A stretch of 64,000 nt of DNA from Neorhizobium huautlense (GTDB taxonomy: Bacteria > Pseudomonadota > Alphaproteobacteria > Rhizobiales > Rhizobiaceae), in the NCBI RefSeq assembly GCF_002968575.1, contig NZ_PVBM01000020.1, forward strand, positions 45,852 through 109,851. The letters are read 5' to 3'. Positions 43,526 through 52,863 of the stretch are shown one piece after another. The translations under genes and the position numbers were made by a program. How positions within the stretch are numbered: the stretch's first letter is position 1; every line of letters starts with the position of its first letter. Below the pieces are notes generated by a model. The model searched no databases. It saw nothing but the letters and a program-made list of their open reading frames with translations, and had not been told where the DNA came from.

Positions 43526-44941
43526 TCATTCGCCATTCCGGAAGATCTTGCCGGGATTGAAGATATTGTCGGGGTCGAGGCTCTTCTTGATGGAGCGCAT
43601 CAGGCCCACGGCACTTCCCAATTCCTCCTCCAGGAAGGCCATCTTGCCCTGGCCGATGCCGTGTTCGCCGGTGCAGGTTCCATCCATGGCGAGCGCCCTC
43701 CGGTTGAGACGCTCGATGAAGGCCTCCACCTTTTCGACGGAAGCCTGTTGCTTGCCGTCGAAGAGCACCAGCACATGGAAATTGCCATCCCCGGCATGGC
43801 CGACGATCGGCGCGAGCAAGCCCTGTTCGGCAATGTCCGCCTGGGTTTCGGCAACACATTCGGCAAGCCTCGAGATCGGCACGCAGACATCGGTCGACAG
43901 ACCATCGAGTTCCGGCGCCAGAGCCCGGCTCGCCCAATAGGCATTGTGCCGGGCGTCCCAGAGTTTTGCGCGCTCCTCGACATTGGCGGTCCAGCGGAAC
44001 TCGTCGCCGCCGCACTCGGCCGCAATCTCCGAGAACTGTTCCGATTGCAGGGCGACGGTTTCTTCCGTGCCGTGGAATTCGAGGAAGAGCGTCGGCTTTT
44101 CCGGATAGGAGAGTTTGGAATAGGCATTGCAGGCGCGCATCTGCACGTCGTCGAGCAGCTCGATGCGGGCAACGGGAATGCCCATCTGGACGGTCATAAT
44201 GACCGCGTCGCAGGCGGCTTTCACGCTTGGAAAGGCGCAGACCCCGCCGCCCACCTTTTCCGGAATGCCCTGCAGGCGCAAGGTAACGGAGGTGATGACG
44301 CCGAGCGTTCCTTCCGAGCCGACGAAAAGCCGCGTCAGATCGTAGCCTGCGGAGGATTTTTTGGCGCGCTGTGCCGTGCGGATCTCTTCGCCATCGGCGG
44401 TGACGACCGTGAGCGAAAGGACATTGTCCTTCATGGTGCCGTAGCGGACCGCATTCGTGCCGGACGCCCGTGTCGCCGTCATACCGCCGATCGTGGCATT
44501 GGCGCCGGGATCGATCGGAAAGAACAGGCCCGTGTCGCGAAGCTCCCGGTTCAGTTCTTCACGCGTGATGCCCGGCTCTACCGTAACGTCAAGGTCGGCC
44601 GAGCTAACCCGAAGAACCTTGTTCATGCAACTGAAATCAATTGAAATTCCGCCGGACGGCGCATTGACCTGGCCTTCCAGGGAAGAGCCGATGCCGAACG
44701 GGATGATCGGTACCCGATGCGCCGCGCAGGCTTTTACGACCGCCCTCACATCCTCTGCGGTTTCTGCAAAGACGACGCCGTCCGGCAACTGCGCCGGAAG
44801 ATAGGTGGTCGTGTGCGCGTGCTGCTCCCGAAAGGACTGCCCGGTCTGGAAACGCTCGCCGAGGGACTGTTTCAGGATGCCGAGGACAGTCTTGATACCT
44901 TCCTCGTTGCGAAGGCCCGCCTTCACGTCCTTGACCGCCAT
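43526..44941 (-). CDS. FAD-linked oxidase, D-lactate/glycolate dehydrogenase type
   Basis: A 471-residue flavoprotein. The PCMH-type FAD domain (about 40-220) includes VIIPFGIGSSLEGQVNAP-like sequence (PIIPFGIGSSLEG), TVEPGITREELNRELR and DPGANATIGGMTATRASGTNAVRYG; the FAD-oxidase C-terminal domain ends with TCTGEHGIGQGKMAFLEEE. These match cytochrome-linked D-lactate dehydrogenase (Dld/DLD2) and GlcD. It would oxidise a 2-hydroxy acid and pass electrons to the chain. ATG at 44941 has GGGAG upstream; a TTG at 44947 is less likely. GlcE/GlcF partners are absent, favouring a stand-alone D-lactate dehydrogenase. Confidence 0.9.
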   Translation of the reverse strand: MAVKDVKAGLRNEEGIKTVLGILKQSLGERFQTGQSFREQHAHTTTYLPAQLPDGVVFAETAEDVRAVVKACAAHRVPIIPFGIGSSLEGQVNAPSGGISIDFSCMNKVLRVSSADLDVTVEPGITREELNRELRDTGLFFPIDPGANATIGGMTATRASGTNAVRYGTMKDNVLSLTVVTADGEEIRTAQRAKKSSAGYDLTRLFVGSEGTLGVITSVTLRLQGIPEKVGGGVCAFPSVKAACDAVIMTVQMGIPVARIELLDDVQMRACNAYSKLSYPEKPTLFLEFHGTEETVALQSEQFSEIAAECGGDEFRWTANVEERAKLWDARHNAYWASRALAPELDGLSTDVCVPISRLAECVAETQADIAEQGLLAPIVGHAGDGNFHVLVLFDGKQQASVEKVEAFIERLNRRALAMDGTCTGEHGIGQGKMAFLEEELGSAVGLMRSIKKSLDPDNIFNPGKIFRNGE

Positions 44942-45003
44942 GCTCAACTCCCACCGATTTCAGAGATTGGTTAGGCGACGGGTCCTGCTTTGTCCAGAAG
45001 AAT

Positions 45004-45060
45004 AGCATCGGGAGATGGTCTGCGGAGACAGACTCCTCCCTTGGTGATGCTCGGATTTTT
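45004..45060 (+). ncRNA. candidate small RNA or terminator hairpin 1
   Basis: AGCATC (45004) pairs with GATGCT (45046); inside, GGGAG pairs with CTCCC and GTCTG with CAGAC; ATTTTT follows. This is a terminator-like hairpin on the plus strand, with no plus-strand protein gene upstream to terminate. It contains CTCCTCCC (45033-45040), similar to the anti-Shine-Dalgarno element of some alphaproteobacterial small RNAs, though here it is partly paired. Transcription is not shown. Confidence 0.4.
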
Positions 45061-45067
45061 CGTTCGG

Positions 45068-45137
45068 ACGGGGCGCTGGGAGCTGCCTCGTAAGTTTTAG
45101 TTTAGGCGGCACCTCTCAGCGCCCCGTTCGGCGGTTT
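45068..45137 (+). ncRNA. candidate small RNA or terminator hairpin 2
   Basis: ACGGGGCGCTG (45068-45078) pairs perfectly over 11 bp with CAGCGCCCCGT (45117-45127), extended inside by GGAG/CTCT and TGCC/GGCA. The loop contains TAAGTTTTAGTTTA, and GGTTTTT follows at 45131-45137. With hairpin 1 it makes two terminator-like structures in tandem in a region without plus-strand genes. Confidence 0.4.
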
Positions 45138-45696
45138 TTATCCGCGACTCCGGTCCCTCTGCAGTGGCCTTTCCGGATGGTGTTCGTTTGACCCGCAGCA
45201 CCCGTCCGGACCAACTTACCGGCAAGGGTTACTGTGGGCCGCCGCCGGACTTTCCGGATCCTCGGCGATCCTCGGATCAAGTCCGAGGACGAGGTCGGAC
45301 GGACTTCAAACAGTCCGGCGAAACCATCCTTCGGGCCACCATGTGTGCCGCACAGGCACGCCCGGCGCGCTCTTTCGGGCCTCAAGAGACGAAGGCTCGG
45401 TCCGTGTGCCTTCACCTCTCCCCGTGTCGCCGGAGGGAGACCATTTTCCGCAGACCCCGATGATGAAGGTTTACGTCGTCCCTCCGCCACCAGCGCCGGC
45501 CCCGCCTCGCCGGAACGCCTTCCGGTGTATCCGATGCGGGACGGGGAATTGTAGGCATGAGGTGAGAAGGCGGGGATAAACGCCTTCGGAATTTCTCCTA
45601 ACCGATTGATTTTTGGTGAGGCGGAGGCGCGCAACTTCCCCAGCCTGTCACCGGCCGGAGACCCAGGTGGGCAGATGTCGCGGCCCCGTGCCCTTT
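45128..45696. repeat. rhizobial intergenic mosaic repeat region, no gene
   Basis: Non-coding stretch between the FAD-oxidase promoter region and the end of the RND gene. It contains the short palindrome CCTCGGA-TCAAG-TCCGAGG (45270-45288), whose spurious translation (DLIRGSPRI) recurs across rhizobial intergenic DNA, then a segment with CTCTCCCCGTG...GGAGGGAGA typical of mosaic elements. Open frames in this part run on both strands and look like translations of repeat DNA, not genes. Confidence 0.6.
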
Positions 45697-48600
45697 CTAC
45701 TCGGCGGCGAGCAGCGGGCGTTCCTTGTCCTTCTGGTCCTCGTTGGCCATTTCTTCCTTGTGCCGGACAGCATGCGCAAGTTCCTGGTGGAACCGCTGTT
45801 CCTCCTGGACATGAGGTTTGGCAAAGCGGGCGACCAGGAGATAGGCGACAGGGGTGATGAACAGCGTGACAGCGGTGGCGAGACCGAGGCCGCCAACGAT
45901 GACCCAGCCGAGCGCAATTCGTGCTTCTGCGCCGGCACCCTGAGCCAGCACCAGCGGAACGCCGCCGATAATCGTTGCGATCATCGTCATCATCACCGGA
46001 CGCAGTCGTGTGGCGCAGGCCTCTTCGATCGCCTCGCGGACGCCGGCCCCGCGATCGCGAAGCTGGTTGGCGAATTCCACGATCAGGATACCGTTCTTCG
46101 CCATGACACCGACCAGCAGGACAAGGCCGATCTGGCTGTAAACGTTAAGGCTCGATCCGGTGAGCACGAGCGCGATCGCCGCGCAAGCCAGGCCCAGCGG
46201 CACGGTCGACATGATGATGATCGACGACAGCACGCTTTCGAACTGGGCAGCCAATACCAGGAAAATGATCGCGATCGCAAAGCCGAAGGTCAGCAGCATC
46301 GCATTGGAGTTTTCGCCGAGCGTCTTGGCTTCAGCCATCGGGATAAGGCGCACACCGGCCGGCAGCAGCGGCTGAGCAAGCGCTGTCACCTCTTTCACGG
46401 CATCCCCAAGCGCCACCCCGTTGGCGAGGTTGGAGGAGATGGAGACGGAGGCGAGCTGCTGCTCGCGGTTAAGCTGCGGTGCGACCGCCCCTTCCTTCAA
46501 CGTCGCAATGGTCGACATCGGGACGATCTTTCCGTCGCCGGCCTTCAGGAAGATGTTCTCGAGATCCGTCGGATCGTCGACAGGCCGGGTGGTCGAGGTC
46601 AGCTTAACCGGAAGAGCGTCGCCTCCGACGAAGACATCCACCACCGAGCGTCCCTCGAGCAGCGCCTGCATGGCAGTGGACAGGCCGGTGATATCGATGC
46701 CGAGATCGGAAGCCCGCTCGCGGTCGATCGAGACCGACAGCTGTGCCTGGGTCGGCTCATTGGTGAGACGCGGCGTATCGAACAGCCGGCTCTGCTCCAT
46801 CTGCGACACGAGCTTCTGGGCGGTGGAGGTCAGGACATTGTAGTCATTGCCGACCAGCGCCATCTGCAATCCGTTGCCGGCGCCGCGGATCTTCAGGCTG
46901 TTCGATTGCATGGCGAAACCACGCAGCGCCGGAACGCGTTGCGCCGCTGCGTTGATGTCGGAGGCAATCTCGTCCTGGCTCCGCGTCCGCTCATCCCACG
47001 GCGCCAGCGTCAGCACCATGAAGCCGCTGTTTGTGCTGCTGCCGAAGCCGGAAATCGAGAAGATATTGGTGATTTCGCCGGATTGGCGAAGCGGCTGCAG
47101 ATTTTCCTCGATCCGCTGCATCTGGTCGCGGGTGAAGTCCAGGCTGACGCCTTGCGGCGCCGTCACCCGCAGCATGACGGAGGCGCGGTCCTCGCGCGGC
47201 GTCAGCTCGCTCTTGACGAGACCGAAGACATTGTAGGCCGCAACCGCGAAGATCACCGAAAAGACAATGACGACGAGGGGCGCATTGAGGCAGGCCCTCA
47301 GCGCCCGGGCATAGAGACCGGCAAACGCATTGCCGAACGAGCCGAGAAGTCCGTGATGCTCCTTGATCGGCTTCGTCAGCATGCGCGAGGCCAGCATCGG
47401 GCAGAGCGTCAAAGCGGTGACGGACGAGAGCGCCACCGAAAAGGCAAGCACGAAGCCGAATTCCTTGAACAGGCCGCCGATCTGGCCCGGCAAGAAGGAG
47501 AGCGGGATGAAGACGGCGGCAAGCGTTGCAGTCGTCGCGATGACCGCGAAGAAAACCTCCTGGGTGCCGAGCACCGCCGCCGCACGCGGACCCATGCCCT
47601 CGGCCCGTCGGCGGACGATGTTTTCCAGAACCACGATGGCATCGTCGACCACGAGACCGGTCGCCAGCACCACGGCGAGCAGCGTAAGGATATTGATCGA
47701 GAAGCCGACCAGGTAGATCGCCACAAGCGTGCCGATCAGTGCCACCGGCATGGTGAGCGCCGGGATGAGCGTCGCCCGCCAATCCTGCAGGAACAGGAAG
47801 ATAACCACGACGACGACGACCGCTGAAAGGATCAGCGCAATTTCCACCTCGTGCAATGCCCCCTTGATGAAGGTCGCATCATCGCTGCTGACGGCGATGC
47901 GCGTGCCTTCCGGCAGAGTTTTTTGCATCTCCGCAACGGCATTCCTGACGCCTTCGGAAATGTTGAGGGTGTTCGACTGCGCCTGGCGGATGATGCCGAG
48001 GCCGACGCCCTGCACCCCGTTCGAGCGCAGCACGGTGGTGCCGTCATCGGGGCCGAGCGAGACGGTCGCCACGTCGCGGATCCGCACGTTCGGCGCGATC
48101 AGGACATTCTCGAAATCCCGCGGCGTCGTAAGGTTTGCGGTGGCACGCACGACGATGTCCTGAGTGGTGCTTTCGATCGATCCCGCCGGCACGTCGAGTG
48201 CGGCGCTGTCCAGCGCCTTGGAAACGTCGGCCACCGTCAGGCCCCGGCCGGCCAGCGCCGCCTGATCGACGTCGACGCGGAACACCTTGTCCTGGTCGCC
48301 GTAGAGCTCCACGTCGGCAACGCCTTCGACGGCGGCGAGCCGGTCGACGATCTCGTTGTTGACGAGCTGGGTGAGGTCATCCATCGACAACTTCGACGAG
48401 GTGACCGCCAGACGCATGATCGCCTCGGAATCGGCATCCGCTTTGACGATGCGCGGCTCGTCGGCGTCGTCGGGCAACTGGTTGACGACGCGGCCGACGG
48501 CATCCCGGACATCGTTTGCGGCATCGGAAAGATCGACGGAGTCGGAAAATTCCATGGTCACGCGGCTGGAGCCGAATTGCGACTGCGAGGAGAGCGCCTT

Positions 48601-48897
48601 TAAGCCGCTGACGCGGGCGACCGCGCCCTCGATGACCTGGGTGACCTCCTGGTCCATGGTCTGCGGCGAGGCGCCGTCATAGTCCGTCCGGACGGTAATG
48701 ACCGGCTGATCGACATCCGGCAGTTCGCGCACTTCGACGCCGGCGAGCGCGGCAAGGCCCGCAACCACCAGGAGCGTGTTCAGAACCGCGGCGAGGATCG
48801 GCCGGCGGATGAAAAGTGCGGTGAAGGATTCACCGGCCTTTTCCGCACTTTTGTGTTCTGCGCTCTCGTCGCCAGCGCCTGGAAGTTCGATCCTCAT
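45697..48897 (-). CDS. RND multidrug efflux transporter (HAE1 type)
   Basis: A 1066-residue inner-membrane proton-driven pump. TM1 follows ALFIRRPILAAVLNTLLVVAGLAAL; the porter region has VRTDYDGASPQTMDQEVTQVIEGAVARVSGL; TM4 carries LTLLAVVLATGLVVDDAIVVLEN with the paired Asp of proton transfer; the second half contains TFGFAIAIIFLVLAAQFES and GLVLLVGVMAKNGILIVEF. The ATG at 48897 overlaps the adaptor stop by 4 bases (ATGA); an upstream frame extension to 49110 lies inside the adaptor gene and is not real. No outer-membrane channel gene is adjacent. Substrate unknown. Confidence 0.95.
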   Translation of the reverse strand: MRIELPGAGDESAEHKSAEKAGESFTALFIRRPILAAVLNTLLVVAGLAALAGVEVRELPDVDQPVITVRTDYDGASPQTMDQEVTQVIEGAVARVSGLKALSSQSQFGSSRVTMEFSDSVDLSDAANDVRDAVGRVVNQLPDDADEPRIVKADADSEAIMRLAVTSSKLSMDDLTQLVNNEIVDRLAAVEGVADVELYGDQDKVFRVDVDQAALAGRGLTVADVSKALDSAALDVPAGSIESTTQDIVVRATANLTTPRDFENVLIAPNVRIRDVATVSLGPDDGTTVLRSNGVQGVGLGIIRQAQSNTLNISEGVRNAVAEMQKTLPEGTRIAVSSDDATFIKGALHEVEIALILSAVVVVVVIFLFLQDWRATLIPALTMPVALIGTLVAIYLVGFSINILTLLAVVLATGLVVDDAIVVLENIVRRRAEGMGPRAAAVLGTQEVFFAVIATTATLAAVFIPLSFLPGQIGGLFKEFGFVLAFSVALSSVTALTLCPMLASRMLTKPIKEHHGLLGSFGNAFAGLYARALRACLNAPLVVIVFSVIFAVAAYNVFGLVKSELTPREDRASVMLRVTAPQGVSLDFTRDQMQRIEENLQPLRQSGEITNIFSISGFGSSTNSGFMVLTLAPWDERTRSQDEIASDINAAAQRVPALRGFAMQSNSLKIRGAGNGLQMALVGNDYNVLTSTAQKLVSQMEQSRLFDTPRLTNEPTQAQLSVSIDRERASDLGIDITGLSTAMQALLEGRSVVDVFVGGDALPVKLTSTTRPVDDPTDLENIFLKAGDGKIVPMSTIATLKEGAVAPQLNREQQLASVSISSNLANGVALGDAVKEVTALAQPLLPAGVRLIPMAEAKTLGENSNAMLLTFGFAIAIIFLVLAAQFESVLSSIIIMSTVPLGLACAAIALVLTGSSLNVYSQIGLVLLVGVMAKNGILIVEFANQLRDRGAGVREAIEEACATRLRPVMMTMIATIIGGVPLVLAQGAGAEARIALGWVIVGGLGLATAVTLFITPVAYLLVARFAKPHVQEEQRFHQELAHAVRHKEEMANEDQKDKERPLLAAE

Positions 48898-50087
48898 TGG
48901 CGCGCCACCTCTGCCGTTTCCGGAGCTCCGGGGACGCGGACCGGCGCCCCTTCCCTCACGCGCTGCAGTCCTTCCGTCACCACCCGGTCGCCTTCCTTCA
49001 GGTCGGATTCGACAAGCACCGTATCGGGATTGCGCTGAACGACACGCACGCGGGTCTTGACCGACTTGTTGTCCTTGACCTGCCAGACATAGGAACCTTC
49101 GCCATCCCACTGGACGGCGAGCGGATCGACGGCGGGGTAGGTTTCACCTGGAAAGCGCATGCCGACGCTGAAGGCCATGCCTGCGCGCAGCACATCGCCC
49201 GGATTTTCGACCCGGGCGCGAATGCGCATGGTGCGGCTTGCCGGATCGACACGGTTGTCGATCGCCTCCACCTTGCCGGTGAAGACCTGGCCCGGGCGGG
49301 CAATCGAAGTCGCCTCGACCGGCTGGCCTGGCTCGATCGCGACGGCAAAACGTTCCGGAGCCCAGAAATCGACGAGGATCGCCGACCGGTCGTCGATGGT
49401 GACGACGCTGGTCTGGGTGGTGACATTGTCGCCGATATTGACCGCCACGATGCCGGTTATGCCGTCGATGGGTGCGACAATATCGCGACGCTTGAGATTG
49501 AGCTCGGCAGTGGAGAGCGCGAGCTTGGCCGCTTCCTCCGCGATCTGCGCATCCAGCACATCGAGGCGGGAAACCGATTGCAGGTTGCGGTAGGAGGCGG
49601 ATTTTTCCTGCGCGCTTCGCAGGGCAACCTGGGCCTTGTCGCGCTCGATCACCTGCTCGTCGTCGTCGAGCCGGGCGAGAACCTGGCCCTTCACGACCTT
49701 CTGACCCGACGTCACCCTAATCTCACCGACCGTGCCGGTCGCCTGCGGCATCACGACGACCGACTGGATCGCCTCGCCGCTGCCGATCGCCGAAAGCCGG
49801 TCGTTGACCGTGCCAATGGTGACGGGCTGCACGGCGACGAGCGTCGCCCGATTGCCGCCCTGGCCACCTTGTCCGCCCTGACCGCCCTGGGCTGCTTGCG
49901 TGCGTTGACCGCCGGCCGCCGGTGCAGCAGCCCCGCCTGCCGGCTGCGGACGAATGGCGGCGACGACCTGCCCCGGCACTCCGTATCTTGTCAGCGTCTC
50001 TCCCGCGCTCGGAACCATGAAGACCCACAGGCCGAGGGCAAGGACGATGACACAAAGACACAGAAGGAGTTGTTTCCAAATCCGCAT
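48894..50087 (-). CDS. RND efflux periplasmic adaptor (membrane fusion protein)
   Basis: A 397-residue adaptor for the RND pump downstream. N-terminal anchor (about 5-25, LLLCLCVIVLALGLWVFMV), then a Gly/Gln-rich linker (QAAQGGQGGQGGQGGN), lipoyl halves around a short hairpin (GTVGEIRVTSGQKVVKGQVLARLDD ... KRRDIVAPIDGITGIVAVNIG), a beta-barrel (VDFWAPERFAVAIEPGQPVEA) and the membrane-proximal domain. The ATGA overlap with the pump gene shows they are one translational unit. Confidence 0.94.
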   Translation of the reverse strand: MRIWKQLLLCLCVIVLALGLWVFMVPSAGETLTRYGVPGQVVAAIRPQPAGGAAAPAAGGQRTQAAQGGQGGQGGQGGNRATLVAVQPVTIGTVNDRLSAIGSGEAIQSVVVMPQATGTVGEIRVTSGQKVVKGQVLARLDDDEQVIERDKAQVALRSAQEKSASYRNLQSVSRLDVLDAQIAEEAAKLALSTAELNLKRRDIVAPIDGITGIVAVNIGDNVTTQTSVVTIDDRSAILVDFWAPERFAVAIEPGQPVEATSIARPGQVFTGKVEAIDNRVDPASRTMRIRARVENPGDVLRAGMAFSVGMRFPGETYPAVDPLAVQWDGEGSYVWQVKDNKSVKTRVRVVQRNPDTVLVESDLKEGDRVVTEGLQRVREGAPVRVPGAPETAEVARQ

Positions 50088-50364
50088 TCAATACTCCGGC
50101 AAGGCAGGCGGGATGCAAGTCGTGCGCCAAGTATCCTTTTTTGCGTGTGCACAAGCAATGGAAGAATGCCGACCTTACGGAAATGTAACCTCACGGGATT
50201 TCACGCTTTTGTTAGATCGGATGCATACATGGACTGCCAGTATCCAGTGCCGATCGAAACCTCCACCGCCGTGTCACCACAATTTGGCCCTCTCCCGCGC
50301 AGAGACTGGGAATAAAAGAGGAACATTTTCTGGTCTTTCGGGTCCGAATCATTACATTGGCCGC

Positions 50365-52842
50365 ATGAGTAACAGTTTCGACGATATTCCGTTCTTCGAC
50401 GAGGAACCGGCACCGCGCAAAGCGACCGCTCCTCAAGGAAACGGCGGGCTAGGCATTGCCGCCCGCGCCATGGCGGCCCGCGACCAGTCCCGCGCGGCAC
50501 CCGACTATCTCTCCGGCCTCAATCCCGAGCAGCGCGAGGCGGTGGAGACCGTCGACGGGCCGGTTCTGGTGCTCGCCGGCGCCGGTACCGGCAAGACCCG
50601 CGTGCTGACCACCCGCATCGCCCATATCCTTGCGACCGGCCGCGCCTTCCCGAGCCAGATTCTTGCCGTCACCTTCACCAACAAGGCGGCGCGCGAGATG
50701 AAGGAGCGGATCGGCGTTTTGGTCGGCGGCGCGGTCGAGGGCATGCCCTGGCTCGGCACCTTCCACTCGATCGGCGTCAAGCTGCTCCGCCGCCACGCGG
50801 AACTTGCCGGCCTCCGCTCCGACTTCACCATTCTCGACACCGACGACGTGATCCGGCTGATCAAGCAGCTGATCCAGGCCGAGGGGCTGGACGACAAGCG
50901 CTGGCCGGCCCGCCAGTTCGCGGGCATGATCGACACCTGGAAGAACAAGGGCCTGCTGCCCGCCGACATTCCCGAAGGCGACGCACGCGCCTTTGCCAAC
51001 GGCAAGGGCCGCGAGCTTTACGCCGCCTACCAGGCGCGGCTGAAGACGCTGAATGCCTGCGACTTCGGCGATCTGCTGCTGCATCCGATCGCGCTCTTCC
51101 GGCAGAACCCCGACATCCTGAAGGACTACCACAACCGGTTCCGCTATATCCTGGTGGACGAATACCAGGATACCAATACGGCGCAATATATGTGGCTGCG
51201 GCTGCTCGCGCAGCGACCGAAGGGCGTGGCGCAGAACGTCTGCTGCGTCGGTGACGACGACCAGTCGATCTATGGATGGCGCGGCGCGGAAGTGGACAAT
51301 ATCCTGCGCTTCGAAAAGGATTTTCCGGGCGCCAGGGTGATCAAGCTGGAGCGCAACTACCGCTCCACCGAACATATCCTCGGCGCCGCCGGCCATCTGA
51401 TCGCCCATAACGAAGGCCGGCTCGGCAAGACGCTCTTCACCGACCGGGTGAACCCGGACGACGAGAAGGTGATGGTGCATGCCGCATGGGATTCGGAGGA
51501 AGAGGCGCGCGCCGTCGGCGAGGAGATCGAACGGCTTCAGCGCGGCGATTCCGACGGCAAGAAACATGCGCTGAACGACATGGCGATCCTGGTGCGCGCC
51601 TCTTTCCAGATGCGCGAGTTCGAAGACCGGTTCGTGACGCTCGGCCTCAACTACCGGGTCATCGGCGGCCCGCGCTTCTACGAACGGCTCGAAATCCGCG
51701 ATGCCATGGCCTATTTCCGCCTCGTCTGCCAGCCGGCCGACGATCTGGCCTTCGAACGGATCGTCAATACGCCCAAACGCGGCCTCGGCGACACGACCGT
51801 GCGCTACCTGCACGACTATGCCCGCGCCCGCGACGTGCCGATGCTTGCCGCCTCCACCGAGATCATCGAGACGGACGAACTGAAGCCGAAGGCGCGCAAG
51901 GCGCTGTTCGACGTGGTGCAGAGTTTCAGGAACTGGCAGACGCGCCTCGAAACCACGCCGCATACCGAGCTTGCCGAACAGATCCTCGAAGAGTCCGGCT
52001 ATACGGATATGTGGAAGAACGACAAGTCGGCGGAAGCGCCGGGGCGGCTCGAAAACCTCAAGGAACTCGTCCGCTCGATGGAAGCCTTCGAGTCGATGCG
52101 CGGGTTCCTCGAACACGTCTCGCTTGTCATGGATGCCGAGCAGAACGAGGACATGGATGCCGTCTCGATCATGACGCTGCATTCGGCCAAGGGGCTCGAA
52201 TTCGACACGGTTTTCCTGCCCGGCTGGGAGGAAGGGCTTTTCCCTCACCAGCGGGCGCTCGACGAAGGCGGCCGCTCGGGGCTGGAGGAGGAACGCCGCC
52301 TCGCCTATGTGGGTATCACCCGCGCCAAGCACCGCTGCCACATCTGGTTCGTCTCGAACCGCCGCATCCATGGCCTCTGGCAATCCACCATGCCGTCGCG
52401 CTTCCTCGACGAACTGCCGCAGGCGCATGTGGATGTCGCGGTGGCCGAGAGCAATTACGGCGGCTACGGCGGGCGCGGCGGCTACGGCCAGTCGCGCTTC
52501 GACAAGGCCGATCCCTTCGCCAATTCCTATTCGACGCCGGGCTGGAAACGCGCTCAAGCGAACAAGACCGACGCCACCCGCGACAACTGGGGCACCCGCT
52601 CCGGCCACGCGGTCGAACGCATCGGCTACGGCGAAAGCGGCCCGCGCGGCCGCACGATCGAAGGCGAAATGGTGGCGAAATCCGTGGCCGACACGCCGTC
52701 CCAATTCTCCGTCGGCGACCGCGTCTTCCACATCAAATTCGGGAATGGGAATATCTCGGCCATCGAAGGCAACAAGCTGACGATCGATTTCGATCGGGCG
52801 GGTCAGAAGCGGGTGCTTGAGGGGTTTGTGGAGCGGGTGTGA
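50365..52842 (+). CDS. uvrD: UvrD/PcrA-type superfamily 1 DNA helicase
   Basis: A 3'-5' helicase of 825 residues for nucleotide-excision and mismatch repair. Motifs in order: Q-motif GLNPEQREAVE (about 52), motif I VLAGAGTGKTRVL, Ia AVTFTNKAAREMKERI, II ILVDEYQDTNTAQY, III CVGDDDQSIYGWRGAEVDNIL, IV KLERNYRSTEHIL, V MTLHSAKGLEFDTVFLPGWEEGLFP, VI EEERRLAYVGITRAKHR. The C-terminus ends in a Tudor-like VGDRVFHIKFGNGNISAIEGNKLTIDFD. The ATG at 50365 begins MSNSFDDIPFFDEEP; the longer open frame upstream is not supported. Confidence 0.95.
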   Translation: MSNSFDDIPFFDEEPAPRKATAPQGNGGLGIAARAMAARDQSRAAPDYLSGLNPEQREAVETVDGPVLVLAGAGTGKTRVLTTRIAHILATGRAFPSQILAVTFTNKAAREMKERIGVLVGGAVEGMPWLGTFHSIGVKLLRRHAELAGLRSDFTILDTDDVIRLIKQLIQAEGLDDKRWPARQFAGMIDTWKNKGLLPADIPEGDARAFANGKGRELYAAYQARLKTLNACDFGDLLLHPIALFRQNPDILKDYHNRFRYILVDEYQDTNTAQYMWLRLLAQRPKGVAQNVCCVGDDDQSIYGWRGAEVDNILRFEKDFPGARVIKLERNYRSTEHILGAAGHLIAHNEGRLGKTLFTDRVNPDDEKVMVHAAWDSEEEARAVGEEIERLQRGDSDGKKHALNDMAILVRASFQMREFEDRFVTLGLNYRVIGGPRFYERLEIRDAMAYFRLVCQPADDLAFERIVNTPKRGLGDTTVRYLHDYARARDVPMLAASTEIIETDELKPKARKALFDVVQSFRNWQTRLETTPHTELAEQILEESGYTDMWKNDKSAEAPGRLENLKELVRSMEAFESMRGFLEHVSLVMDAEQNEDMDAVSIMTLHSAKGLEFDTVFLPGWEEGLFPHQRALDEGGRSGLEEERRLAYVGITRAKHRCHIWFVSNRRIHGLWQSTMPSRFLDELPQAHVDVAVAESNYGGYGGRGGYGQSRFDKADPFANSYSTPGWKRAQANKTDATRDNWGTRSGHAVERIGYGESGPRGRTIEGEMVAKSVADTPSQFSVGDRVFHIKFGNGNISAIEGNKLTIDFDRAGQKRVLEGFVERV

Positions 52843-52863
52843 CATTCCGATCAAGGAACATCG

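Noticed and set aside
45116..45634. Open frames on both strands in the intergenic region
   Set aside because: They translate mosaic repeat DNA (for example DLIRGSPRI) and lack ribosome-binding sites or homologs expected of real genes.
45613..47826. 737-codon frame antisense to the RND pump
   Set aside because: Composition typical of an antisense shadow (Arg/His/Asp/Gln-rich), no family motifs.
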